Source of the DNA: Atopobium massiliense
GTDB taxonomy: Bacteria > Actinomycetota > Coriobacteriia > Coriobacteriales > Atopobiaceae
Assembly: GCA_900343135.1 (NCBI GenBank)
Contig: OPYK01000003.1
Span: 1 to 64,000, forward strand
DNA: 64,000 nt
Reading direction: 5' to 3'
Shown: positions 1-8,539 of the stretch, one piece after another
How the letters are laid out: every line of letters begins with the position of its first letter
Position numbering within the stretch: the stretch's first letter is position 1
Notes under the pieces: model-generated
What the model was told of the DNA's origin: nothing
What the model saw: the letters and a program-made list of their open reading frames with translations, nothing else
Databases searched by the model: none
Program-made: the position numbers and the translations under genes

Positions 1-67
1 ATATGCTGATATTTTTACACACTTTTTGTCCAGGTGAAAAATTCGATTTTTTTGAATTGTTTACGAA

Positions 68-101
68 AAATCGGCTGTTTACCTGGGCAAACAACCGATT
101 T
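68..101 (-). terminator. Terminator-like hairpin at the left edge
   Basis: Complementary arms AAATCGG and CCGATTT, extended by GTTT/AAAC, flank a short loop. Read on the minus strand the hairpin is followed by five T residues. It lies beyond the stronger terminator of the first surface gene, so it may serve a gene outside the window. The surrounding 1-120 stretch also carries a direct repeat of ACACACTTTTTGTCC (about 17-31 and 107-121). I see no coding sequence in 1-321. Confidence 0.35.
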
Positions 102-130
102 TATACACACTTTTTGTCCTATAGCTCCAC

Positions 131-166
131 AAAAACGTTGCCGCTGTGCGGGTGCACAGCGGCAAC
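131..166 (-). terminator. Intrinsic terminator of the first surface-protein gene
   Basis: A perfect 13-bp stem (137-149 with 154-166, arm GTTGCCGCTGTGC) closes a four-base loop. On the minus strand it is followed by a run of five T (131-135 as A on plus). It sits about 155 bases after the stop codon of the surface-protein gene, after the conserved long hairpin. Confidence 0.85.
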
Positions 167-218
167 AGTAATTGCTCTTCAGTCTTTTTGTATTGGCGTT
201 AAGGAATGTAAGGGAAAT

Positions 219-305
219 ACACAAACGGGCAGCTGGGAGCTTGGTTGCATTCGAAGTTTCGCTTTAGCGCACTTCGCAGACAACAAAGCGTCTGCCCGTT
301 TGTGT
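219..305 (-). repeat. Long conserved 3'-UTR hairpin, copy A
   Basis: Outer arms of 14 bp (219-232 and 292-305, ACACAAACGGGCAG and its complement) enclose further short complementary stretches (GCTT/AAGC, GTTG/CAAC, CGAAGT/ACTTCG) around a small apical loop, giving one extended imperfect stem of 87 nt. It lies between stop codon and terminator. A second copy with the same arms and loop follows the other surface-protein gene (5702-5787). The inner stem differs between the copies but still pairs better in the second. Function unknown. Confidence 0.7.
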
Positions 306-321
306 TTACAAGTAATAGCGC

Positions 322-3300
322 TTACTTAGCGGCGTACCACTTGATTTCCTCTTTGCGCCAACCATCTTTCACCATCTTGGCAATCTCGTCTGCGTCAGAC
401 GTGTAGTGGTGGTAGAACTTCTTTTCGTACGGGTTGTACATGCTTACCATGCCAACTGTCTGCTTATCGGCGTCCAGCACGCTAAAGAACTTCACACCTT
501 CGTTTTTCCAGCCTGCCTTAACGCATGCTGCCACCTCGTCTTCTTTGGTAGTGTAGTGGTGCTCGCCCGTGTTTGGATTGTACAGGCGGTACACGCCGCC
601 CTTTTCGCCATGCATGTACACTTTGCCAGTTATACCCTCAAAGTTCCAACCAAGGGAAACAAGGTTATCTTTTTCGGCAGCATCAGTCGTAAACAGGTGC
701 TCATGTGTGTAAGGATTATACAGGCGATACATCGCGTGCAGCGCGTAGAAATCATCATCCGACCTGCTAACGCTTATAAGGCTATCGGCCTTAAGCTCCG
801 TTTTAGTGCCGTCTTTGTAGGTAATGGTCGCGTTGCCGTTTTTGTCCACCGCAACGTTTGCCGCGGGCAACGAAATGTCAGCATTAGCCTTAACGATTGC
901 GTCTTTCAACTTGGCTTGCTGCTCTGCCGTAAGCTCAGAGGAGCTAACGGCAAGCTTTTCCTGCGGCGCTTTAATAGTCGTGTTAGCGCTTGTGTGCTCA
1001 ACAATGGTGTCGGTTGCGGATAGCTCCACTTTGTCCGTCTGCTTCGCGCCCCACGTTACCGTGGTTGTGCCTGCAGTTTTGTTCGAGGTAGCATCTGTTT
1101 TCTTTTCTACAACAACCTGATTGGCGGCTAATTTGCTGTTTGGATTAGCGGCAATCACGCCATCTTGCACAGCCTTTACCTCGGCATCTGTAAGGCTCGC
1201 CGCATCCCACACCTGGATTTTATCCTTGGGCCCTTTAATGGCGCCATTGAGTGCCGAAACAGCAGCGTTAAGCGCTTTAGTTGCGTTCGCAATTTCTTCC
1301 GCCGATGCACCGTCCTTTTGCAAAATTTTATTAGCCTCGGTCATAGCCTTGGTAAGCGCCCCTTGCTTGTCTTTGTTGGCCTCAATATACGCAGGAGTTT
1401 TTTTCTTTTTGTTTGCTGCCGCCAGCGCATCACGCAGCGCTGTTTTATCAACAGTATCGCCGCCAAGATCCTTAAGGGCATTCTTTAGTGCAGTAATCTT
1501 TTCTGTAACTTTAGTTGCATTGTCGTTGTCGCCAGCATCTTTGTTAAGCAAATCTTTGCCGTTTTTAAGCGCAGTCTCAAACGCAGTTTTCTTGGCTTGG
1601 TCAACACCCGACTTTCCGGTAAGTGCATTGTTTTCGTTTTGCTTGTCTGCAAGCTTAACAAGTTTATCCAAATCGCCCATAGCGCCATCGAGCGTGCTTA
1701 TTTCATTAGCAAGATCTTCCAGCAACTTATTTACTTTTTCGGGCGAATTTTTAGTGGTATCAGCCGGGTTAATAACCGCGTCATCAAGCTTGGCTTGCAG
1801 CGCCGCTTTTTGCTTGTTGTTGAGGTTCTTTGCATTATCGAGCAGCTGCTGGGCTTTCGTGCGCGCCGCCGCCGTTTCCGCATCGCTTACAATATCACTA
1901 ATTGCACGAGCACTCTTCGCCTCATTTATCTGTTTTTCGTAATCGGCAGCCTGGGTTTCCGTAAGCTTGCCGTCTTTTTTGAGCTGCTCAATCTTTGCCT
2001 TGCCATCGCGTTTAGCGTTTTCGAGCTCGGCTTTGTCATACTCTTTCCATACGTCTTCTACGCTTCCAGCGCCGTCAATGTTGCCGCTGTATGTATTGCG
2101 CTCAGCGTCTGTAAGTTTCGTAAGACCTTTGAGCTTCTCTTTTGCGGCGTTCATTGCATTTGTTAGGTCTTGTTTGTCCTGCGCGTCTTGTGCCGTTTTG
2201 TTGGCAGTATTCTTTTCTTTAGCCGAGTTAAGCGCATCTGTTACGCCGCTCTCATCGGCTGCATCATCAATCGCTTTTTGGGCGTTTGCTTTGTCTTCGG
2301 GCGATAGGTTATCAAGCGTGCCAAGTTCCTGTTTAGCAGCAGCTTTTTTCTTTTTGAGCTCGTCTTCTTTCTTTTGCTTTTCGGCATCCTTCTTATCGTC
2401 ACTATCGGTATTCGCTTCATTCGCAACGTTAGCATCTACCTTACCATCGTCAGCTTGTTGTTGCGTTGAAATCTCGTCCTTTTGTTTCTGATCTTCTGTT
2501 TTTTGTTCTTGTTCTTTCTTCTCGTCATCAGCTTTAGCGTGTTCTTGTTGCTTCTCAGCAATTTTCTTATCGATCTCGCCGGGGTCAGCGTTTTCGAGAT
2601 CCTTCTTAAATTTCTCTTTGTCATCACCGCTTAAGCCAAGGCTATCTGCAGCAGCGTCGATTTTCTTCTTCTTGTCCGCTTCTTTCTTCTTATTATTGGC
2701 GTGTTCATCAATCTTTTGCAAAAGTTTATCCACATCAGATTGGTTTTTAATACCCTCTTTATCCTTTTTGAAGTCAGGGTCGTTTTCTAGCTCTTTTTTA
2801 AGTTTATCGAGTTCATCGCCCGTAAAGCCTTTATCCTTAAGCGCTTTATCAAGTGCGTTATCAACTTCCTGTTTGGCTTTATCGGGTTCAAATGCACCGC
2901 CATCTTTGTAGAAAATGTCCGTGTTTTTAATCGTTAAAATTGAGCCTTTAGAACTACTAAAATCTACCGTATTGTTGGAGCAGTTTACTTTTTCAATTAC
3001 ATTATCGTTCCATGCACCTTTTAGCTTCAAACCATTCGTACCTGTTTTAGGTACCCAACTATCTTTTACATTACTAAATGGAATATCACTATTAGTAAAA
3101 TTATTGAACGATTGCGTATCGGCAGATGTCAGTTCAGAACCATCCTGTTTTTGGTAATTATCCTTAAGGAACTGATCGATAAACCTATTCCAGTCACTGC
3201 TCTGCGGAGCTTCAAAAGTTCCGTCTTTAACAGCTATAGGCGTTAAGAAGTATTTTATATTGCCTAAATTTTTCAAGCTCTTGGTTGGCGTTGTTGCATT

Positions 3301-5229
3301 TCCCACAGTATATACAAGGCGTCCACCTGGTATTACATGCTTGCTATTATCCTTATACGTAATGGTGGTCGTGCCATTTTCATCAACTTTAATAGCGTCC
3401 GCGCCCGCGGCAAGATCCTTTACAATATCCTGGTTCCTTTCTTTAATGAGTTTCACTAAGCCTTCTTTTTCTGTTGTTTCAAGCTTAGTTGCATCCTTTA
3501 CACCCATACGTGCTGGAATGGAAATCGTATGCGTATCTGCCATAGACGGCGCCTTCTTAACAAGCAAATCACGATTCATATGGTCTTTCGACTCAAAGCC
3601 TTGCTCGTCATCGCTATACGTAATAGTTACGGCACCATCCTTGCCAACAACAATGTTCTTCTTTTTGTCCTCGTCCGATGTACCTTTGAGTGCATCCATA
3701 AATTTTTTATTAGTTTTATTCGCATTAAAAACAGCGTCGCGTACCTTATTACGATTAGTTTCGTCGACATTGTCTATATCCGGCACCTCGGTAATAAACG
3801 GTGGATACCAAGGAGTAATGTCGTCTGCAAGCGGATGTTTCTTGCCAATAAGGAATTTTCCTTCAAGCACTTTGGTAGAATGCGGCTCATACTTATCCTT
3901 AAACGTAATGGTAGCATTACCATTTGCCTTATCTACCTCTACTTTTTCGATAAGATTTTTAGTAGCTTCGTCCTGGGCGGCTGTAATTTTTTTCTCAATT
4001 TCAGCTTTTTCGCTATCACTCAGTGCTGCTGGATTCTTTACCAGCGTGCGATCAGGATATTTGAGCTTGGTAATATCGCTTAATTTGGTGTAGCGGCGCG
4101 TAAGATTTGCCTTGTGAATAGTATCTTTAGAATCATCTGCATACGTAACTGTTGCGCTACCATCATCGTTAATCGTAACTGCAGCATTAAAGCCATTTTC
4201 GTCGGTTGGCTTGCCCTTAAGATGACTCAGCAAATCCTTATTGTCTTTATTCTTTTCCCACAAATCGTTTGTAATTTGCTTCTTTTCTTCAGCGCTCGGC
4301 TTTCCATACTCACCAATAACGCGCGGTTTGTCGGGATAAGCCAGCTCATCAGTATCGGCATAAGACGGCAGTGTTACCGGCAGCAAGGTTTTGCCCATTG
4401 TGTAATGCCAGTTGCCCATAACCTGATACACACCGGCTGCAAAGTATAACGGCGTGTTTTTGTCTTCAAGCTTAATGCGGAATTTAAATTGTGTTTTATG
4501 CTTGCCGCGTCTTTCCCAATTAATAAACAATCCTTGGCTTTGAGCTGCATATTCTTTTGATAAATCGAGAGTTTTGCCGTCGTTGTTATACGCATCCTGG
4601 CCAGTCATGCGAGTCCAGTTGTCATTAAACTGCTGTTTATGTGCTGCGTCGTTTGCAAAATAGAAGCGAGAAGGTTTTTCTCCCTTCCATTCCTCGAAAC
4701 TTGCTGTTTCCTGCTCCGGGGTGTCGTTACGAGAAAATTCAATATTGCCATCGATGGTTACACCTTTTGGCAAACTTCCCCACCAAAATGGGCGGCCTCC
4801 CCACCATTCACCATCCTGGTTAAAGGTGTACTCAACGGTGTAATACGAACCAAAACTAGCACGATCGGGGTTATTATCAATACCCTTACCGTCTTTATCA
4901 ACAGGCACAAAATTCATTGTTACGTACGACTCTGCATTTGTTGCTCGATCGCGGTTAGAGTAAATGTACGAATTGTCACCATGTTTAATACCCTCGGCAT
5001 ACGTTGCCTGCATAGTTGCAGCACCGCTACCATATGCAAGAATACCTACTAATGCTGCAGTTACAGCAACACGAGCAATCCGCACGCCCGATTTTTTGGA
5101 CTGTTTGTTCCATAAAAATGAATAACCATGCGACTCATGGACAAATGATGCCGTACGGTGGGCGGGTTGATCGTGCATAGTGCTGGTTGACGATGCTGTA
5201 TAGTTGAGAGAACTTTTGCTATGTTTCAT
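322..5229 (-). CDS. Large secreted surface protein with GA/FIVAR-like helical modules and C-terminal DUF5648-type repeats
   Basis: A 1635-residue exported protein of unknown role, probably an adhesin or host-protein binder. Residues about 48-80 form a basic-then-hydrophobic signal segment ending near TYAEG. Residues about 280-1000 contain repeated short modules with the pattern VxxxGxATITYxDxS, each preceded by a charged helix. Residues about 800-1330 are very Lys/Glu/Asp-rich. They include stretches resembling albumin-binding GA modules (LSPEDKANAQKAIDDA, LTDAERNTY) and FIVAR modules (ALNAAVSALNGA). The last 145 residues hold three aromatic repeats of the type YRLYNPNTGEHHYT, as in DUF5648. 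There is no LPXTG or C-terminal membrane anchor, so the DUF5648 part may attach it to the wall (inference). The start has an AGGAG site six bases upstream. The promoter contains a G9 tract, and a paralogue lies just upstream. Confidence 0.85.
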   Translation of the reverse strand: MKHSKSSLNYTASSTSTMHDQPAHRTASFVHESHGYSFLWNKQSKKSGVRIARVAVTAALVGILAYGSGAATMQATYAEGIKHGDNSYIYSNRDRATNAESYVTMNFVPVDKDGKGIDNNPDRASFGSYYTVEYTFNQDGEWWGGRPFWWGSLPKGVTIDGNIEFSRNDTPEQETASFEEWKGEKPSRFYFANDAAHKQQFNDNWTRMTGQDAYNNDGKTLDLSKEYAAQSQGLFINWERRGKHKTQFKFRIKLEDKNTPLYFAAGVYQVMGNWHYTMGKTLLPVTLPSYADTDELAYPDKPRVIGEYGKPSAEEKKQITNDLWEKNKDNKDLLSHLKGKPTDENGFNAAVTINDDGSATVTYADDSKDTIHKANLTRRYTKLSDITKLKYPDRTLVKNPAALSDSEKAEIEKKITAAQDEATKNLIEKVEVDKANGNATITFKDKYEPHSTKVLEGKFLIGKKHPLADDITPWYPPFITEVPDIDNVDETNRNKVRDAVFNANKTNKKFMDALKGTSDEDKKKNIVVGKDGAVTITYSDDEQGFESKDHMNRDLLVKKAPSMADTHTISIPARMGVKDATKLETTEKEGLVKLIKERNQDIVKDLAAGADAIKVDENGTTTITYKDNSKHVIPGGRLVYTVGNATTPTKSLKNLGNIKYFLTPIAVKDGTFEAPQSSDWNRFIDQFLKDNYQKQDGSELTSADTQSFNNFTNSDIPFSNVKDSWVPKTGTNGLKLKGAWNDNVIEKVNCSNNTVDFSSSKGSILTIKNTDIFYKDGGAFEPDKAKQEVDNALDKALKDKGFTGDELDKLKKELENDPDFKKDKEGIKNQSDVDKLLQKIDEHANNKKKEADKKKKIDAAADSLGLSGDDKEKFKKDLENADPGEIDKKIAEKQQEHAKADDEKKEQEQKTEDQKQKDEISTQQQADDGKVDANVANEANTDSDDKKDAEKQKKEDELKKKKAAAKQELGTLDNLSPEDKANAQKAIDDAADESGVTDALNSAKEKNTANKTAQDAQDKQDLTNAMNAAKEKLKGLTKLTDAERNTYSGNIDGAGSVEDVWKEYDKAELENAKRDGKAKIEQLKKDGKLTETQAADYEKQINEAKSARAISDIVSDAETAAARTKAQQLLDNAKNLNNKQKAALQAKLDDAVINPADTTKNSPEKVNKLLEDLANEISTLDGAMGDLDKLVKLADKQNENNALTGKSGVDQAKKTAFETALKNGKDLLNKDAGDNDNATKVTEKITALKNALKDLGGDTVDKTALRDALAAANKKKKTPAYIEANKDKQGALTKAMTEANKILQKDGASAEEIANATKALNAAVSALNGAIKGPKDKIQVWDAASLTDAEVKAVQDGVIAANPNSKLAANQVVVEKKTDATSNKTAGTTTVTWGAKQTDKVELSATDTIVEHTSANTTIKAPQEKLAVSSSELTAEQQAKLKDAIVKANADISLPAANVAVDKNGNATITYKDGTKTELKADSLISVSRSDDDFYALHAMYRLYNPYTHEHLFTTDAAEKDNLVSLGWNFEGITGKVYMHGEKGGVYRLYNPNTGEHHYTTKEDEVAACVKAGWKNEGVKFFSVLDADKQTVGMVSMYNPYEKKFYHHYTSDADEIAKMVKDGWRKEEIKWYAAK

Positions 5230-5284
5230 ATAAACTCCTAGCTCTCAATGATTAACGACCGGCAAAATATAAAAAGATATGTTT

Positions 5285-5313
5285 ATCTTAGAGCACCCCC
5301 CCCCGCTCGTCAA
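5285..5313 (-). promoter_or_regulatory. Promoter with a poly-G9 spacer, candidate phase switch
   Basis: On the minus strand a -35 box TTGACG (5308-5313) and a -10 box TAAGAT (5285-5290) are separated by exactly 17 bp. Nine of those spacer bases are an uninterrupted G run (plus-strand C at 5296-5304). The start codon of the 1635-residue surface protein is about 55 bases downstream. Slippage of the G tract would move the spacer away from 17 bp and change promoter strength, a known phase-variation mechanism in other bacteria. Confidence 0.65.
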
Positions 5314-5611
5314 TTATGCAAGGATGTAATTTATGTAGCTACCAGCTAAAATGCTTTAAGGTATATGATTTTTTATTAAAAAACGTTTGAACCGCTTAAT
5401 GTATATATCTAGTTTTTTATACATGATCGTTGATACTCTGCTCACGTGCACTGCAGCAAACATGCGTGGCACGCGTATCAATTGCACAATTGCTCATATG
5501 CAATACACCTCGCACTCCACCTGCCCCGTGGCGCTGACTCTTACAAAAAATATTGATCGACATTAGAAAAAAACTTTTGTAGTATCCGCTCACCCAGCAG
5601 CATGCTTCTCA
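5314..5611. other. Intergenic stretch between the two surface genes
   Basis: About 300 A/T-rich bases upstream of the first surface gene's promoter. No open reading frame with a plausible start site and no tRNA or clear repeat was seen. It probably holds only upstream regulatory DNA for the surface gene. Confidence 0.5.
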
Positions 5612-5649
5612 CTAAAACGCGCCGTTTTGCAATTTTTGCAAAACGGCGC
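5612..5649 (-). terminator. Intrinsic terminator of the second surface-protein locus
   Basis: A perfect 13-bp stem, GCGCCGTTTTGCA (5619-5631) with its complement (5637-5649), closes a five-base loop. On the minus strand it is followed by four T. It follows the conserved long hairpin in the same order as at the first surface gene. Confidence 0.8.
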
Positions 5650-5701
5650 ACTCATTGCTCTTCAGTCTTTTTGTATTGGCGTTAAGGAATGTAAGGGAAA
5701 T

Positions 5702-5787
5702 ACACAAACGGGCAGCTGGGAGCTTTGTTGTGGCGAAGTTTCGCTTTAGCGCACTTCGCCCACAACATAGCGTCTGCCCGTTTGTGT
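5702..5787 (-). repeat. Long conserved 3'-UTR hairpin, copy B
   Basis: Same outer 14-bp arms (5702-5715 and 5774-5787) and same apical sequence as the copy at 219-305. The inner stem GTTGTGGCGAAGT / ACTTCGCCCACAAC pairs almost perfectly. The flanking 40 bases on either side, up to the stop codon and down to the terminator, are also nearly identical between the two loci, so gene end plus 3' UTR were duplicated as a unit. Confidence 0.7.
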
Positions 5788-5803
5788 TTACAAGTAATAG
5801 CGC

Positions 5804-7546
5804 TTACTTAGCGGCGTACCACTTGATTTCTTCTTTACGCCAGCCATCTTTCACCATCTTGGCAATCTCGTCTGCGTCAGACGTGTAGTGATGGTAGAAC
5901 TTCTTCTCATACGGATTGTACATACTTACCATGCCAACTGTCTGCTTATCGGCGTCAAGCACGCTAAAGAACTTAACACCCTCGTTTTTCCAGCCCGCCT
6001 TTACGCATGCTGCCACCTCGTCTTCTTTGTTAGTGTAGTGGTGCTCGCCCGTGTTTGGATTGTACAAGCGGTACACGCCACCTTTCTCACCATGCATGTA
6101 CACTTTGCCAGTTATACCCTCAAAGTTCCAACCAAGCGATACAAGGTTGTCCTTCTCGGCAGCGTCTGTTGTAAACAGGTGCTCGTGCGTGTAAGGATTG
6201 TACAAACGGTACATCGCGTGCAGCGCGTAGAAGTCATCTGTGCCACTTTCCACGTCATCCGGCTCATCATCCTGACACACGCCATTCAAGTCGCAAAATA
6301 ACCATTTGCCAATTAGTTTTGTATCCTCGGTAATTTGGGCTGAATTTAACAAATACTTTTTTCCACCGTCTTTTTTCCAACCGCGGAATTCCCATGTGCC
6401 AAGTTTTTCTCCCGTGTCATCTTCTATTGCATCAAACACTGTTTCTTTCCAACCGTGCGGTTGAATGAGGTCATACAGCTCCCCATAGTTCGTTTTAGGA
6501 TTCAGCACATACAAAGTACTAAAATCATTCATGAAATCGTCGAGCGGATATGGTAAATATGGCTTTGCTTTGGTTGCGCTTGCAAACTTATACTGCACCT
6601 CAAGCGGTACGGTCACATCAACGCTCGTGGTAGCTTTATCAAACGTAAATGAATGCGTTTTATACACGGTGTTAGGATTCGAATTATTTACAATCTTATA
6701 CGTCAGTGTGCCCTCAACCTGCACATGTGCGCTATACGCTTTGCCGTGCACTGCATCCTTAGTATACCAATAGGGCATGCTCGTAAGTGCAAATGGCGTT
6801 TCTGCTGCGTACTTAATACGTTCCGCAAAAGTAGCGTATGGCATAGATGTTAACACATACCGAGGATACCAATTCGTCGGGGGTCTTAGCGAAATGGTGG
6901 TAGTCAAGGTGTTCTTCGCTACATCTTCGGTTTCGCTTTGTACTTCAAAGAAACCTTTTGGGTCTTGATACTTGGGAAAGTCAGATCCCTCATGTAAAAA
7001 ATAACTCGTGTTATTAATAAATTTATCACCTTGAGCACCACTCGAGCATTGTTCGCTGAAGCCAAGCACACTCGGCGCATCATTGTTAGTAGATGTTTTT
7101 GGCAGCGTATACGTTACGGTAAGCGCAAGTGTGGGGTTTTGTATGGAGATATCGTTATCAGTAAGACCATTCTCTTTTTTTATTTGCGCAATCTCATCTG
7201 CAAGTGTCGTATTATTAGGCGATTAAATTTTATTTAACCCGCTTAGCTGCAACGTAGTAGTAAATTCTGCAGCTGGATAATCGCGATGGGTTGATAAATA
7301 GTTGTCATAAAGTACATTTTTAGAAACTGCAGATACGATTGGTTTATCTAACGTAATAAATTGATTATTATTTTGAGTGAGGGGGGGGGTAATTGCATTT
7401 GCCATGGTAGATGCCGCCAGCGCGGGCGTTTGCAGCGCAAACGTACACAAACCTGCGATTAGCGTTGAGACAAAACCTGTATAAGCTGCACGCGCAGCAA
7501 AGGCGCAAGCACGTGTTTTATGATAATAACGTTGTGAATAATGCAT
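5804..7546 (-). pseudogene. Paralogous secreted DUF5648-type surface protein, interrupted by an in-frame TAA and carrying a poly-C9 tract
   Basis: One reading frame of 581 codons begins with ATG at 7546 (GTGAGG ribosome site). A signal peptide (hydrophobic core about residues 24-40, AALAA-type end) is followed directly by a C9 run at codons 53-56 (7381-7389 as G on plus). The frame meets TAA at 7223-7225 (codon 108) and then continues without shift: SPNNTTLADEIAQIKKENG and on through a GTG codon at 7069 to the end. Its last 144 residues match the larger neighbour's C-terminus with one internal substitution. A promoter with a perfect -10 lies upstream. Either the gene is broken by a nonsense change, or the tail is made by re-initiation or readthrough. 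A sequencing error is also possible. Confidence 0.7.
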
Positions 7547-7568
7547 AAAACCTCACTCAGGTGCATAA

Positions 7569-7597
7569 ATTATACAATTACGCGCTGCTACATACAA
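7569..7597 (-). promoter_or_regulatory. Promoter of the interrupted surface gene
   Basis: On the minus strand a perfect TATAAT (7569-7574) lies 17 bp from TTGTAT (7592-7597). The start codon follows about 23 bases later. This suggests that the gene is, or until recently was, transcribed. Confidence 0.6.
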
Positions 7598-7703
7598 AAG
7601 CGCGTTGCGAGTACCTAATATCATAATCTCAATGCAGCAGACGAGCAAGAAAAATGCAAAATGTCGCACAAAAAACCGAATGTGTCAGCGGTGAATTGCG
7701 GCG

Positions 7704-8432
7704 CTACGGCAAGCGCCAGTCGATGGGCTCCACACCGTGCGTGCGCAAAAATTCGTTGGTGCGAGAGAACGGCCTCGACCCAATAAACGCAGGTACACGC
7801 CCTGCCGCACGAAGCGCCGAAAACGGGCTTGGATGCGTTGATCGCAGCACACACACATTACGCGCCGCCGCTGCATCCACATGGGAAAGCGCATCTTGCA
7901 CAATGGTAAACGCAAAGTTTCCCCAGCACAAAAGCACTTTTGGCTGCGGATGCATAAGCGCCACACGCAAAATTTCTTGCGTAACAACATTCCACCCAAG
8001 CTCTACATGACTATTTGGCTTGTGCTCCTCAACACTCAGCGACGCATTAAGCAGCAACACGCCCTGCCGCGCCCACGGCTCCAAATTGCCTGATGTAGGC
8101 ATATCAACGCCCAAATCGTTTACTAATTCAACAAAAATATTACGAAGCGACGGCGGAAACTTCACGCCATCATTCACCGAAAACGCCATCCCGTTTGCCT
8201 GATGCGGTCCATGATACGGATCCTGACCAATGATAATCGCCTTTACGCAGTTAGGCGGCGTACACTGCATGGCATAAAACAGCCGGTTAAGCGGCGGATA
8301 AATTGTTTTGTGTTCAACGTCTATCAACGTATGAAGCTGCGCCTCAATCGCACGCACACGCGCTTGAACAGCAGGTTGCATAGAGGGAAACCATTTTTCA
8401 ACATTGTGTGTATCTGCATCATTAGTTGCCAT
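7704..8432 (-). CDS. ung: Uracil-DNA glycosylase, family 1
   Basis: Removes uracil from DNA to start base-excision repair. The 242-residue protein has the family-1 water-activating motif GQDPYHG (about residue 68) with its catalytic Asp. It also has a central FPPSLRNIF segment and the DNA-intercalating loop HPSPFSA near residue 205. The length is normal for the family. A TTG codon three bases upstream is also possible, but the ATG at 8432 is favoured with GTGAGG nearby. It is transcribed in the same direction as the ligase-like and folate genes upstream, after a gap of about 100 bp. No T-rich terminator was seen between it and the surface gene. Confidence 0.95.
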   Translation of the reverse strand: MATNDADTHNVEKWFPSMQPAVQARVRAIEAQLHTLIDVEHKTIYPPLNRLFYAMQCTPPNCVKAIIIGQDPYHGPHQANGMAFSVNDGVKFPPSLRNIFVELVNDLGVDMPTSGNLEPWARQGVLLLNASLSVEEHKPNSHVELGWNVVTQEILRVALMHPQPKVLLCWGNFAFTIVQDALSHVDAAAARNVCVLRSTHPSPFSALRAAGRVPAFIGSRPFSRTNEFLRTHGVEPIDWRLP

Positions 8433-8539
8433 CAAAACCTCACTTGCCTGCCGTGCCTCAGGCGCGAAAGCTCCAAACGCAAAAATTCAAGCGTGAAAGC
8501 CTCAAGCGCAAAACCCGCAGCACAGGGCATACGCACACG

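Noticed and set aside
406-4093. Long plus-strand frames opposite the large surface-protein gene
   Set aside because: They lack ribosome sites, have biased hydrophobic composition typical of antisense to Lys/Asp-rich coding DNA, and the minus-strand frame is continuous.
5804-7069. Separate intact gene starting at GTG 7069
   Set aside because: No ribosome site or signal peptide lies there, and the open frame extends upstream in register to the true start at 7546 apart from one TAA, so it is treated as part of one interrupted gene.
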